Shown here: positions 20,282-30,637 of the stretch, in pieces
Layout of the letters: each line of letters starts with the position of its first letter
How positions within the stretch are numbered: position 1 is the stretch's first letter
Source of the DNA: Algibacter sp. L1A34
GTDB lineage: Bacteria > Bacteroidota > Bacteroidia > Flavobacteriales > Flavobacteriaceae
Assembly: GCF_009796805.1 (NCBI RefSeq)
Contig: NZ_CP047029.1
Coordinates: 3,858,001 to 3,922,000, forward strand
Length of the DNA stretch: 64,000 nucleotides
Direction: 5' to 3'
Notes under the pieces: generated by a model
Seen by the model: the letters and a program-made list of their open reading frames with translations, nothing else
Databases searched by the model: none
Told to the model about the DNA's origin: nothing
Made by a program: the position numbers and the translations under genes

Positions 20282-20809
20282 CTATTCAATAGATTTCTCG
20301 TAAGTAAATGTTGTTGTGGTATTAATAACATTTCCATTTACATCAACATATTTTAAATTACCTTCTGTAGAAAACGCTGTGCTTTCATCGTTAACTTCAA
20401 TTTGAGTTAATTGTGAAGAACAATTAGAAACAATTATTAACCCAGAAGATTCATTCAACTCCCAAGTTCCAGTTATTTCTTGCTCGTTATCACAATCAAT
20501 AGCCGTCATTCCTCCGGTAAAAGCATAATCTCTATTATCACCAAATTCATATACAATATCTTTTGAGCAATCTGTATATTGAGCAAATAAATCAGTGCTT
20601 GGGTTATCTATTTCATCATCCGTTAAATCAATTTCATCTTCTGAAACAACACTTTTCAGCGTCCATTTACCAGTAAAATTAATTTCATTACTAGTTAATT
20701 CACCTGTAACATCCTCAGCACACTTTAAATCATTGTCATCATCATTACAACTAATAAATAAAATACTACATGCGATTAAACTTTTCACTAATAAGATACT
20801 TTTTTTCAT
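20282..20809 (-). CDS. Lipocalin-like lipoprotein
   Basis: A 175-residue lipoprotein (lipobox ACSILFISC) with an acidic linker (NDDDNDLKCAED) and a beta-rich domain in which INFTGKWTLKSVV and EITGTWELNESSGLIIV are the repeated G-W strands of lipocalin-like flavobacterial lipoproteins. Ligand unknown. Monocistronic. Confidence 0.75.
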   Translation of the reverse strand: MKKSILLVKSLIACSILFISCNDDDNDLKCAEDVTGELTSNEINFTGKWTLKSVVSEDEIDLTDDEIDNPSTDLFAQYTDCSKDIVYEFGDNRDYAFTGGMTAIDCDNEQEITGTWELNESSGLIIVSNCSSQLTQIEVNDESTAFSTEGNLKYVDVNGNVINTTTTFTYEKSIE

Positions 20810-20929
20810 AATTTATATTTTTTTAAAAGATGAATAAAGCACCAAATAGTTGCGTAAAAAAGCTACTTATTTAGCAAAAAAAACATAAAAATATTATCTA
20901 TCTGGCTCTTAAACCTCTAAGAATTTAAA

Positions 20930-21901
20930 TTAATTAACAATATCGCGCTTAGCCAATTTCGAAGCAATAATACTTATTATTAAAATTTGAGTGGCATGAA
21001 ATAACATAAGTGGCAATAGTATAATACCGACAGAAGCCATATTACCAAACAGTATTTTAGAAAAAACCGTACCGTGAACTAACGATTTTTTAGTACCACA
21101 AAACTGAGCTGTTATTTGATCTTCTTTGTTAATTTTAAGTTTTTCAGCCATAAATTTTGTTAGATAAAAGGCTACAGAAAATAAAAAGAGTACACCTATA
21201 AAAATGGCTAATAAATCTAAAAAGGATACAGAACTAAATATATTATTGTAGAAGGATTCTGAAAAACTCTTATAAATTATTAATAGAATAATAGACTTAT
21301 CAAAAAGCGTTAATTTACTACTATGTCTTTGGGCAAAACTACCTAGAAAACGTTGTAATAGAAGTCCCAAAATTACAGGTAAAATAATCTGAACAATAAG
21401 TTTCATGTAAATCGCAGTAAAGTCGAAATCGGATTGTGCATCATCTACAAATAACCCCATCCAAAGTGGCGTAATCACAATACCTATAATTCCAGATATA
21501 CTCGCATTAAAAATAGCTGCCGGTATATTGCCCTTGGCCATAGATACCATAACAACCGACGATGATACCGTAGATGGTAATGCCGCCAAAAAAAAGAAAG
21601 CCAACCATATAGTTTCTTGTTCTGCATTTTGAATTAACGGACGAAACATTAAAACCAATAACGGAAACATTAAAAAAGTAGACCCCTGCACTAAAAGATG
21701 CAATTTCCAGTTTTTAAGTCCTGCCTTCAATTTTGTTGGACTTAATTTAAGTCCGTAGAAAAAGAATATAAGCGAAATTCCTACCGAACTAATTGTATCG
21801 ATAGGAATTTCACTTTCTTGTGTTCCCCATTGCGGAAAGAAATAAGCTATTAAAATAGTTGCTATAATAGATAGAACAAACTTATCAATCTTTACTTTCA
21901 T
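20930..21901 (-). CDS. Bile acid:sodium symporter family (BASS) transporter
   Basis: A 323-residue membrane protein with about nine to ten hydrophobic helices. The segments GISLIFFFYGLKLSPTKLK, LPSTVSSSVVMVSMAKGN, FNASISGIIGIVITPLWM and the late AQFCGTKKSLVHGTVFSKIL fit the SBF-like (PF13593) subgroup of sodium/bile-acid-type symporters. The natural substrate in bacteria is usually an organic acid, but cannot be named here. Confidence 0.9.
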   Translation of the reverse strand: MKVKIDKFVLSIIATILIAYFFPQWGTQESEIPIDTISSVGISLIFFFYGLKLSPTKLKAGLKNWKLHLLVQGSTFLMFPLLVLMFRPLIQNAEQETIWLAFFFLAALPSTVSSSVVMVSMAKGNIPAAIFNASISGIIGIVITPLWMGLFVDDAQSDFDFTAIYMKLIVQIILPVILGLLLQRFLGSFAQRHSSKLTLFDKSIILLIIYKSFSESFYNNIFSSVSFLDLLAIFIGVLFLFSVAFYLTKFMAEKLKINKEDQITAQFCGTKKSLVHGTVFSKILFGNMASVGIILLPLMLFHATQILIISIIASKLAKRDIVN

Positions 21902-22012
21902 GTACCTTCATCTTAATTTATGCTAAATAAAATAATTACGGCAACATAGCAAAAGATAAAACAACAAAACACTCTAGATACATTAAACCCAGAATATTCT
22001 AAATATATAAAA

Positions 22013-22402
22013 TTAAACCAAACTAGCTAAATCCATTTCATTAATAGCTCCGTGACTCTCATGAGCTACCACTACTCCGTTTTTAATAACCAAAAGCTGT
22101 GGCGATTGGTGCATAACCTGAAATTTATAACCAACCTCATTAGATATATCACGAAAATTCAACAAATCTAAAAAATACAAATCCACTTCTTTTTCCGTAA
22201 AATCATAAGCACCCACAAACTCTTTCATCACCATACTACTAATCCCGCAACGCGTAGAATGTTTAAAGATAATCTGTGTTTTAGTACTTGACTTCTCCTT
22301 AATTAAATCCAATTGCTGCAAAGCATTCAAAGGAATCCAAGGCAATACTTTTTCCTCTTTTGATTCTCCCGAATCACCAAAAATTTTACTAAATAATCCC
22401 AT
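22013..22402 (-). CDS. ytxJ: YtxJ-type monothiol bacilliredoxin
   Basis: A 129-residue thioredoxin-fold protein with a single active-site cysteine in KHSTRCGISSMVMKEF and a cis-Pro region HQSPQLLVIKNGVV. YtxJ-like proteins are linked to bacillithiol, the low-molecular-weight thiol of many Flavobacteriaceae, and reduce S-bacillithiolated proteins. No bacillithiol synthesis gene is in the window. Confidence 0.9.
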   Translation of the reverse strand: MGLFSKIFGDSGESKEEKVLPWIPLNALQQLDLIKEKSSTKTQIIFKHSTRCGISSMVMKEFVGAYDFTEKEVDLYFLDLLNFRDISNEVGYKFQVMHQSPQLLVIKNGVVVAHESHGAINEMDLASLV

Positions 22403-22458
22403 AGTTATTTTTTTATTTTCATCCCCTTGTAACAGAGAATTTTATACTATTTTTTATT

Positions 22459-22542
22459 TGGGCGTTACCACAAGGGTCGGGCTTTCACTACTCGCTCCCT
22501 CCTATGGTCGGGGAGCTCAAACATGCCGTTCAATCCCTAACG
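22459..22542. repeat. Extragenic repeat-like element (GGGCGTT...CCCTAACGC)
   Basis: Within the 410-bp gap between ytxJ and clpB, an unusually GC-rich block opens with GGGCGTTACCACAAGGGTCG and closes with TTCAATCCCTAACGC. Blocks with these outer parts recur between genes in other flavobacterial genomes as I recall. Only one copy is present in this window, so repeat status rests on memory. Nothing else is seen in this gap. Confidence 0.4.
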
Positions 22543-22812
22543 CATTCATCCGCCAAATTAATGTTAAACTCAAATTTTTTTCGAGCTTTTGTTGTCAAAA
22601 TTAACTACTTTTATAGTACTTAAAATTAAAACTTACCAAAAATAAGTCGACGGGTAAACTAAAACCTTACAAACCGACAAAAAGTCATTAAAAACCGCAC
22701 CATAACCGCCATTTTGTCCTGTAAATCAACTTGGTAGGGAATTTGAAATATACATTCAAAATAAAACACTAATAAGGTTTTCGCCTTAGCGGAAATCAAA
22801 AAACATAACAAG

Positions 22813-25419
22813 ATGAACCTAAACGATTACACCATTAAATCGCAAGAGGCCATTCAGCAAGCGCAGCAAATTGCGCAAGGTCTAGGCCAACAGCAAATTG
22901 AAAATGAACACATTTTTAAAGGCATTTTTGAAGTCGACGAAAATGTGCTTCCGTTTATTTTAAAAAAATTAAACGCAAACATTCCTATACTAAAACAAGC
23001 TTTAGATAAACAAATAGAAAGCTTTCCTAAAGTATCAGGAGGTGAACTCATGCTTTCTCGCGAAGCTGGAAAAACATTAAACGAAGCATCTATAATTGCA
23101 AAAAAATTAAAAGATGATTACGTTTCTATAGAACACCTTATTCTAGCTGTTTTTAAATCGAACAGTAAAATAGCACAAATGCTAAAAGACCAAAGTATTA
23201 CAGAAAAAGGTTTAAAATCAGCAATCGAAGAGTTAAGACAAGGCGAAAACGTAACCTCGCAAAGCCAAGAAGAAACCTACAATTCGTTAGACAAATACGC
23301 AAAAAACTTAAATCAATTAGCAAAAGACGGCAAATTAGATCCAGTTATTGGTCGTGATGAAGAAATTCGTAGAATTCTACAAATTTTATCCCGTCGTACC
23401 AAAAACAACCCAATTTTAATAGGAGAGCCTGGAACAGGTAAAACCGCAATTGCAGAAGGTTTAGCGCACCGTATTGTGGATGGCGATATTCCTGAGAATC
23501 TAAAAAACAAACAAATTTTCGCACTAGATATGGGCGCACTTATTGCAGGTGCTAAATACAAAGGTGAATTTGAAGAACGTTTAAAAGCCGTTATAAAAGA
23601 AGTAACTTCCAGCGATGGTGATGTGGTTTTATTTATTGATGAAATCCACACATTGGTTGGTGCAGGTGGCGGACAAGGCGCTATGGATGCAGCCAATATT
23701 TTAAAGCCAGCCTTGGCTCGTGGCGAACTTAGAGCTATTGGGGCAACCACTTTAGATGAATATCAAAAATATTTTGAAAAAGATAAAGCGCTAGAACGTC
23801 GTTTCCAAAAAGTAATGGTGAACGAACCAGATACCGAAAGTGCCATTTCAATACTTCGTGGTATTAAAGAAAAATATGAGGCTCACCACAAAGTACGTAT
23901 CAAAGATGAAGCTATTATTGGTGCCGTAGAACTTTCAACACGATACATTACCAATCGTTTTTTACCAGATAAAGCGATCGATTTAATGGACGAGGCAGCT
24001 GCAAAACTGCGTATGGAAATAAACTCTAAACCCGAAGAACTCGATGTTTTAGATCGTAAAATCATGCAACTTGAAATTGAAATTGAAGCTATTAAGCGTG
24101 AAAAAGACGAAGTAAAGTTAAAATCACTACGTTCTGATTTAGCTAATATTAAGGAAACTAGAAATGAACTTAATGCCAAATGGAAAAGTGAAAAAGAAGT
24201 TGTAGATAATGTACAGAACACCAAACAAGCTATTGAAAACTTCAAGATAGATGCAGAAAAAGCTGAACGTGAAGGTGATTATGGTAAGGTAGCAGAATTA
24301 CGTTATGGTAAAATAAAAGAAGCACAAGAACAATTGGAAGCTTTCCAAAAACAATTGGACGAAAAATCGGAAACATCTCTTATTAAAGAAGAGGTTACTT
24401 ACGATGATATTGCTGAAGTTGTTGCCAAATGGACAGGTATTCCTGTTACTAAAATGCTTCAAAGTGAACGAGAAAAATTATTAAGACTTGAAGATGAATT
24501 ACACAAACGTGTAGTTGGCCAAGAAGAAGCTATAGAAGCTGTTAGTGATGCCGTTCGCCGTAGCCGTGCAGGATTACAAAATCCCAAAAAACCAATTGGA
24601 ACCTTCCTCTTTTTAGGGACAACCGGTGTTGGTAAAACCGAATTAGCAAAAGCTTTGGCGGAATATTTGTTTGATGATGAAAATGCATTAACTCGGATTG
24701 ACATGAGTGAATATCAAGAACGTCACGCTGTAAGCCGTTTAGTAGGAGCACCTCCGGGATACGTAGGTTATGAAGAAGGCGGACAATTAACTGAAGCTGT
24801 GCGTCGTAAACCATACTCTGTAGTGCTTTTGGATGAAATTGAAAAAGCACACCCAGATACTTTTAATATTTTACTACAAGTTTTAGATGAAGGTCATTTA
24901 ACAGATAACAAAGGTAGAACTGCCGATTTTAAAAATACGATTATTATCATGACTTCCAATATGGGTAGTCAAATAATCCAAGATCGTTTTGAAGCGACAA
25001 AAGACATCAATTCAGCAATTGAAGCCGCCAAAGTAGATGTCCTTGCGCTACTAAAGCAAACCGTAAGACCAGAATTTTTAAACCGTATTGACGATACCGT
25101 AATGTTTACACCGTTAAGCAAAGAAAACATTGTATCTATTGTTGGTTTACAAATAAAAGGTATTACTAAAATGATAGCACAACAAGGCATCACTTTCGAT
25201 GCTACGCCAGACGCTGTAGCCTATTTAGCAGATAAAGGTTATAACCCTGAGTACGGTGCAAGACCTGTAAAACGTGTCATACAAAAAGAAGTTTTAAATG
25301 CTCTAAGTAAAGAGATATTAGCAGGAACGGTAACTACCGATAGTATTATTTTACTAGATGCATTCGATGATAAGTTGGTTTTTAGAAATGAAAATCATTT
25401 AGTTAGCGAAGAAATATAA
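22813..25419 (+). CDS. clpB: ATP-dependent disaggregase ClpB
   Basis: An 868-residue Hsp100 chaperone that dissolves protein aggregates together with DnaK. Order: Clp_N repeats (1-145), first AAA+ domain with Walker [14 protein letters not shown] and pore loop [13 protein letters not shown], the coiled-coil M domain (~400-530), the second AAA+ domain with [19 protein letters not shown] and [20 protein letters not shown], and the C-terminal small domain. Full length. Monocistronic with its own terminator. Confidence 0.98.
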   Translation: MNLNDYTIKSQEAIQQAQQIAQGLGQQQIENEHIFKGIFEVDENVLPFILKKLNANIPILKQALDKQIESFPKVSGGELMLSREAGKTLNEASIIAKKLKDDYVSIEHLILAVFKSNSKIAQMLKDQSITEKGLKSAIEELRQGENVTSQSQEETYNSLDKYAKNLNQLAKDGKLDPVIGRDEEIRRILQILSRRTKNNPILIGEPGTGKTAIAEGLAHRIVDGDIPENLKNKQIFALDMGALIAGAKYKGEFEERLKAVIKEVTSSDGDVVLFIDEIHTLVGAGGGQGAMDAANILKPALARGELRAIGATTLDEYQKYFEKDKALERRFQKVMVNEPDTESAISILRGIKEKYEAHHKVRIKDEAIIGAVELSTRYITNRFLPDKAIDLMDEAAAKLRMEINSKPEELDVLDRKIMQLEIEIEAIKREKDEVKLKSLRSDLANIKETRNELNAKWKSEKEVVDNVQNTKQAIENFKIDAEKAEREGDYGKVAELRYGKIKEAQEQLEAFQKQLDEKSETSLIKEEVTYDDIAEVVAKWTGIPVTKMLQSEREKLLRLEDELHKRVVGQEEAIEAVSDAVRRSRAGLQNPKKPIGTFLFLGTTGVGKTELAKALAEYLFDDENALTRIDMSEYQERHAVSRLVGAPPGYVGYEEGGQLTEAVRRKPYSVVLLDEIEKAHPDTFNILLQVLDEGHLTDNKGRTADFKNTIIIMTSNMGSQIIQDRFEATKDINSAIEAAKVDVLALLKQTVRPEFLNRIDDTVMFTPLSKENIVSIVGLQIKGITKMIAQQGITFDATPDAVAYLADKGYNPEYGARPVKRVIQKEVLNALSKEILAGTVTTDSIILLDAFDDKLVFRNENHLVSEEI

Positions 25420-25446
25420 TTTTAAAAACAGAAATTTAAATCTTAA

Positions 25447-25490
25447 AAAGCAACACAAAACTCATAAAGAGGGATGTGTTGCTTTTTTTT
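25447..25490 (+). terminator. Rho-independent terminator of clpB
   Basis: Stem AAAGCAACACA with TGTGTTGCTTT followed by eight T, 27 bases after the clpB stop. The remaining ~350 bases up to deoC are A/T-rich and show no feature I can support. Confidence 0.85.
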
Positions 25491-25849
25491 ATTCAACGGA
25501 ATATGAGGAAAACCGTATGAAACACTAAATTCCTAGTGTATTTTAACCAATTCGATGTAAAACAATAAACCTTCATTTAAAACGCTATAAAACAATAATT
25601 TAATACACTAAAGAATGTCTACATAACACTTCACTATAGATAAATAATATTACAAACAATACTATTTCCAAAACTTTTCTATGAAAGTAAATAAAATACT
25701 ACCGTTCGTCTAAAAAATTAAAAATTAAAAAATCGACCAATGGTTAGTTACTAACTTCGCTAAGGAATTACCCTAGAATCTGATATATAAAAAAATTAGA
25801 TTTAATAATTCTCCCTCAAAAAAAAAGCTTAACCTAAAAACTCCCTAAC

Positions 25850-26506
25850 ATGATTATTTCTGAGTACATAGACTATACTCTATTATCACCCACAACTACC
25901 GAAGCCGAAATTATCACGCTTTGTAAAGAGGCAAGAAAAAGTAACCTTAGTAGCATATGCATAAATAGCTGTTATGTTACATTAGCAAAAGAATTACTAA
26001 AAGGAACAGATGTGAAAATCTGTTCAACTGTAGGTTTTCCAGCAGGAAGCTCATCTACAGCCACTAAAATATTTGAAGCCACAAATGCTATTAAAGAAGG
26101 TGCTAATGAAATTGATATGGTAATCAATCTTGGCTTATTAAAAAGCAGAAATTATGTTTCAGTAATGAAAGATATTAGCGCTGTAAAATTAGCTATTAGT
26201 AAAACACCTCTAAAAGTAATTATTGAAATATCGGAATTAAATAAAAACGAAATAGTAAAAGCATCTCAAATTTGTGCCGATGCCAATGCAGACTTTATTA
26301 CTACATCTACCGGGTTTTCTAAAAGTGGCGCCACTTTTACAGCAGTAAAAATCATTAAAAAAACGGTTAGAGATGCTATAAAAATAAAAGCATCAGGAGG
26401 TATAACCAATCTAGAAATATCTCAAAAATTTATAGATATTGGAGTAAGCCGTATAGGTGCATCACCAAATTTAAAGCTTCGTAAAGCACTTTTGAAACTA
26501 GGATAA
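25850..26506 (+). CDS. deoC: Deoxyribose-phosphate aldolase homologue with substituted catalytic Lys
   Basis: A 218-residue DeoC-family TIM barrel (acetaldehyde + glyceraldehyde-3-phosphate from deoxyribose-5-phosphate). The fold motifs VKICSTVGFPAGSSSTATK, EGANEIDMVINLGLLKS, STGFSKSGAT and KASGGI are clear. However, the Schiff-base lysine of FIKTSTG is a Thr here (DFITTSTGF, Thr151), and the N-terminal DHTLLKP-type motif reads IDYTLLSP. The second active-site Lys is kept (Lys180). Aldolase activity is therefore doubtful. It lies next to a decayed operon; the frame itself is intact. Confidence 0.9.
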   Translation: MIISEYIDYTLLSPTTTEAEIITLCKEARKSNLSSICINSCYVTLAKELLKGTDVKICSTVGFPAGSSSTATKIFEATNAIKEGANEIDMVINLGLLKSRNYVSVMKDISAVKLAISKTPLKVIIEISELNKNEIVKASQICADANADFITTSTGFSKSGATFTAVKIIKKTVRDAIKIKASGGITNLEISQKFIDIGVSRIGASPNLKLRKALLKLG

Positions 26507-26534
26507 AAAAAACGTTATCCTTTTTATCTAAACG

Positions 26535-26572
26535 AAATGTTTTGTCCAGAATACTTCTGAGACAAAACATTT
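26535..26572 (+). terminator. Probable terminator after deoC
   Basis: A perfect 12-bp inverted repeat (AAATGTTTTGTC / GACAAAACATTT) 28 bases after the deoC stop, with only a short T tail. Confidence 0.55.
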
Positions 26573-26589
26573 ATTTACATATCACTCAT

Positions 26590-27540
26590 TTAGAATATTT
26601 TTGGATACCCGCCAGTTGTCTGGCAATCCCGCATTGAAAGAATGATCTCACCAGAAGGTGTTAACTGAACAGTTCCTGGGATTAATAGTCCTGTTATAAT
26701 CGGTTTTAAATTATTCTGTAGTGTTTATATCAATTGACACCCCATTCTATTATTGTTTTTTGAAACAGTAAACAAACACGAAAACCGTTGATTTTGTTGG
26801 GTTTCAGAAAAGTATTCTAATTCGGAGCCTTAATAAACTTCTATAACTTTTGAATCGATATAAGAATCATTAAATGATATTTTCGTATGTTTTTCAGTAT
26901 TAATTACCGACAGCGATTCTACTGCTAATTCATCGTTTTTAAATAGCGCGCTAGCCTTTGTTATGTTTTTGTATATACTTTTACTCATCATAACTGTAAC
27001 GATGTTAAAACCACCTAAAACGGCAAAATAACACCTAAAACCGACTTCAAGTTCCCTGAAACTAAGAACGTCACCAGCTTAAACACGAATAATTACAACA
27101 TTATCGACTTGCTTTCTATTCAATTTAGCCAACATACTAGCTCTGGAAAGAGCAATACGCGTATTAACATTAAACTGAAACTTAGCACCTGTGATAGTCA
27201 TTTCTAACACCGCTTTATTTTCCGTATTACCAACTAAGGCAATAGCAATAATAGCCGCCCCTTTTTCAACCTGTAATCTAGGTGTTAATTTACGAGGTAT
27301 AATGAGTGATTTATCCAAACCGCCTAGATATAAAACCCAAGTAAAAACCGATAAAATAGACAGTATAAACAACCTGAGAATAACGCTTAATAATATCACT
27401 TTTTGATATATTTTTTTCAATTGAAATAACAGCTAAATCTATCCCAAAACAAGCATCAGAATACACAGGGATTTCCCATAATACAAAAACTCATTAAACA
27501 GCTCCGCTTTTGATTACATAGATTTTATCTATAGTCGAGA
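26590..27540 (-). pseudogene. Decayed 5-oxoprolinase subunits pxpB and pxpC
   Basis: Read on the minus strand, pieces of two fused reading frames are recognisable. PxpB-like phrases come first (IPVYSDACFGIDL, then YLGGLDKSLIIPRKLTPRLQ), followed by PxpC-like ones: VGNTENKAVLEMTITGAKFQ and FNVNTRIAL, GSELEYFSETQQ and NNNRMGCQL, and at the end GTVQLTPSGEIILSMRDCQT. Frames change and stops intervene, and a deletion joins the pxpB tail to the pxpC head in one 113-codon open frame (27079-27420). These subunits would convert 5-oxoproline to glutamate with PxpA; here they are dead. Confidence 0.75.
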
Positions 27541-27759
27541 TTCGTTTAAATAAATTAACTTATTTTTTACATTAAAACCTATTAATGAATTATATATAGA
27601 GATTACTTGAATAATTTATTTAATATGTTAATTTTCAATTTCATCCTTAAAAATTAAGATACTCTCTAGAATACTTTCATTAATTCCACTTGACTACTCA
27701 ACCAAAAAAGTATGCAAACCTAAGGATTTATAACGAAATTTGAAAGTCATTAAAACTAA

Positions 27760-28310
27760 CCTATTTTAATTTGATGAAGCGCCAGTTTTTCTTTTAAATT
27801 TTGGATCAAATCTACAGCATTTGGAATATCACCCTGAAGACAAAAGCATCAGATAAAACTTCAATCTCAAAACCTTGAACCGTCTTTACTTTTTGTTCAA
27901 AAATCATTCTAAAAACATGATTAAACATGTCGGCTTTATCATGAATTACAACATCTTTTTTAAGTTTTGAAACTAATCTTAAATCATCATTATAATTCCA
28001 ATCCGCAAAAGCCTCATATATTATTTCCGATAGCTAAATTTGCTATTTCCGATTTATACAGTACGTAAAGTTTATTGGTAACATCAATGATTTCATAACC
28101 TCTATAATAGCATTGGCTACTTTTTTTATCGGCAGCTGCGAGGTCATAAAACGTACCACGTGGTTTTATAAGATCTAGTCGGGCGCGTTCCGATTATAGA
28201 ACAGTTAATGAGTCTTTAATTTGATGTTTAACAGAGACATACAAGGCATTACGAACCCCTCACCTACATCAACATTGATATCTATTGTTTTAATTTCCAA
28301 CAAACTAAGT
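27760..28310 (-). pseudogene. pxpA: Decayed 5-oxoprolinase subunit pxpA (LamB/YcsF family)
   Basis: On the minus strand the LamB/YcsF family can be followed in order through changing frames: the start IDINVDVGEGF, then IKPRGTFYDLAAADKK, YEAFADWNYNDDLRLVS, VVIHDKADMFNHVFRMIFEQ, and the end CLQGDIPNAVDLIQNLKEKL. Around 200 bases of a normal pxpA are missing and several frameshifts and stops interrupt it. It lies between the intact DUF2891 gene and the pxpB/pxpC remnants, so an entire oxoproline operon has degenerated. Confidence 0.75.
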
Positions 28311-28329
28311 TAGCAGATTTAAATTAATT

Positions 28330-29442
28330 TTAGAAAGAATTTAAAGCGTAAATAGCGAAAGAACCTAACCAATGCCCGCCCTCATAACTATCGCCGAAAA
28401 TACTTGGTAAAGAATGATTCAAATGCTGAATAGCAATAGGTTTAAGATGCGCATATTCAGGTAAATCTTCGGCTATTTTATTTAAACTCCAAGCTCTCGA
28501 GAAATTTAAACCATCTAAATGCACCAAATGCCCATCGGTTCTATCAGACACTTTTCCGGTTTCCAAAGTAAAGTTTTTATTTTTTAACTCTGGCAAAAAA
28601 GCCTCTAGCCAAGACTTATAATCTTCAATAGGTAATAGTCGCTTCATTAAAGCCGCTTCTTCTAGACAAGGCGATAAAAAATCTGATCCTCCAGGCTCCC
28701 AGGACATCGGGCAATTTTCATCTTGTAAAAAGAAATGTTTCGCACGTGTTTCAATGGCTAATTTAAAAACTTCATTATTTACAGCTACTGCATAATCGTA
28801 AGCAAAGGACAAACCAAAAGCTGTATTTCCATGCGTTCCAACTCGCGTTGGATAATTCAGTTTTGGAAGATATGCTGTATATTTTTCAATAATTAAATCA
28901 GTAAGAGGCTGAAGATTTTCTTCTAAAACTCTAGCAGTTTCATCATCCCAAGTATGGAGTTCTTCAGCTAACTTTAATAACCAGGCCCAACCATAAGTAC
29001 GCTCAAAAGACTTATTATATTTCCCTGAAAAATACGCAACTTCGCCTTCAATATTTACTTTAGACAAGTTACGTAAAAGTCTCATCTTTAAATTTTTACT
29101 ATTTTTTAAATCAGGATTACTCTTTAGTAAACTCACCAAACTCCAATGTCCATGAACAGCAGAATGCCAATCGAAACAACCATAAAATGCAGGATGTAAA
29201 ATTGCAGGTTTTTTCAAATCCTCGTCACCTCCTAAGGTCTGCGATAGCTTGTTTGGGTATTCTGAATTAATACAATGAAGCGGTAAAGCAGCCAACTTAT
29301 TAGCTTGCTCTAAATCGAGTTTTGGAATTTTTAAAACAGTAACTTCAACAGGATCATCTATCGATTTAAAATCCTGCTTTTTGTCCGATTGCTTACATCC
29401 TATTAACAATATTATAAAAACTAAAATAAAGCGTTGCATCAT
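28330..29442 (-). CDS. DUF2891 lipoprotein
   Basis: A 370-residue lipoprotein (lipobox FIILLIGC) of the DUF2891 family, an all-helical barrel-like fold. Motifs include LHPAFYGCFDWHSAVHGHW near the start, YGWAWLLKLAEEL, GTHGNTAFGLSFAYDYA and SDFLSPCLEEAALM. The His/Trp/Asp-rich first motif looks like an active site. In other genomes DUF2891 accompanies 5-oxoproline or DUF969/DUF979 transport genes, matching the pxp remnants beside it. Its substrate is unknown. Confidence 0.87.
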   Translation of the reverse strand: MMQRFILVFIILLIGCKQSDKKQDFKSIDDPVEVTVLKIPKLDLEQANKLAALPLHCINSEYPNKLSQTLGGDEDLKKPAILHPAFYGCFDWHSAVHGHWSLVSLLKSNPDLKNSKNLKMRLLRNLSKVNIEGEVAYFSGKYNKSFERTYGWAWLLKLAEELHTWDDETARVLEENLQPLTDLIIEKYTAYLPKLNYPTRVGTHGNTAFGLSFAYDYAVAVNNEVFKLAIETRAKHFFLQDENCPMSWEPGGSDFLSPCLEEAALMKRLLPIEDYKSWLEAFLPELKNKNFTLETGKVSDRTDGHLVHLDGLNFSRAWSLNKIAEDLPEYAHLKPIAIQHLNHSLPSIFGDSYEGGHWLGSFAIYALNSF

Positions 29443-29474
29443 AATATTTCATTTAATTATTAAGAGAATCTGTT

Positions 29475-30578
29475 CTATTTACCTCGATAAAACCTATCAA
29501 AAGATTGCCAATATTTATCTTTATAAATATCAAAACTCACCTTTAACTTACCCGAATATTTTGTTTGAATTTGATAAAACACTTTAGAAGGCTTTCTAAA
29601 ATCGGTACAAGCAAAGTATATTTCTCGCGTATTATCTGCAGTTTGTCTACCAATATTTAAATAACCTTTTGAGTCTTTTAGCTCCTGTAAAACTTCGTCC
29701 TCAATGATATTTAACAAATTATAAGTTTCTTCATCTGGCATGCCATTATTACTTAGTCCCGTATATTCCATTTCTAGAACAGCAACCCATGGATGCGATG
29801 CTTTGCTATCCCATTGTAATAAATCGGTATTCACAACCGCTAAGAGTGGCAAACCAGACTCCATAGACGCTTCAAAGGCTGAATAACTGTCTTTTTCAGT
29901 AGAATGACGTAATCCATCATACTTTTCAATAAACTCTTTTTCACGCCAGATTAAAAAATCCTTTAATTTTTCAATTGGAACTAAATCACTTGTAGCAACA
30001 GAAGTATTAACAACACTTAAATTATCGATAATAGATACCGAATTTAGCTCACCTAAGGCATTATCTAAAAACAAATAGATACCATTAGTAATATCTATTC
30101 TATTATCTTCACTTAAGCTCTTATGTGTTATTGTAATATCAATTTCATCTGGATAATTATTTAAATCATTAGAATAAAAACGAAGTGTATCCTTACTAAA
30201 TTTATAATCGTCTATTTCTATTCCTTGATTTTCAAATCCAGACTCTTGTTTTAAAGCAGTAATTTTCCAACCTTTAATTTGGGGAGCTTCTTCAACTAAA
30301 TCTTCAACGAAAGCGATATTCTTTAAATCACCATCAGCAGTTAGAATGAGTTCTGCTGTATCTTCATCAAACATGCCAGCCAAAAACCAATACCCCGATT
30401 TTAATTCATTTAATTTTTTGGACAAATCAATAAAGAACAACCTATTAACATCACCTTGTTCTTTTATTACTTTAAAGAATGATTTCTCGTTTTTAATAAA
30501 CCAATTCCAAAAATCAGCATTAGATTTTATAGGATTATCCTTTTTTAGGAACTTTTTAAAAAAATTCATACCACACAA
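29475..30578 (-). CDS. DUF695 domain protein
   Basis: A 367-residue soluble protein. The N-terminal ~200 residues are a mixed domain with no name I recognise; the C-terminal part (HPWVAVLEMEYTG, GMPDEETYNLLNIIEDEV, then DKYWQSFDRFYRGK) is DUF695. Role unknown. Monocistronic, between DUF2891 and murA. Confidence 0.75.
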   Translation of the reverse strand: MCGMNFFKKFLKKDNPIKSNADFWNWFIKNEKSFFKVIKEQGDVNRLFFIDLSKKLNELKSGYWFLAGMFDEDTAELILTADGDLKNIAFVEDLVEEAPQIKGWKITALKQESGFENQGIEIDDYKFSKDTLRFYSNDLNNYPDEIDITITHKSLSEDNRIDITNGIYLFLDNALGELNSVSIIDNLSVVNTSVATSDLVPIEKLKDFLIWREKEFIEKYDGLRHSTEKDSYSAFEASMESGLPLLAVVNTDLLQWDSKASHPWVAVLEMEYTGLSNNGMPDEETYNLLNIIEDEVLQELKDSKGYLNIGRQTADNTREIYFACTDFRKPSKVFYQIQTKYSGKLKVSFDIYKDKYWQSFDRFYRGK

Positions 30579-30637
30579 ATAAGCGTTCCGTTTTTAAACG
30601 AATAATTAAAATTGAAACACTGAAAATTAAATTTAGA

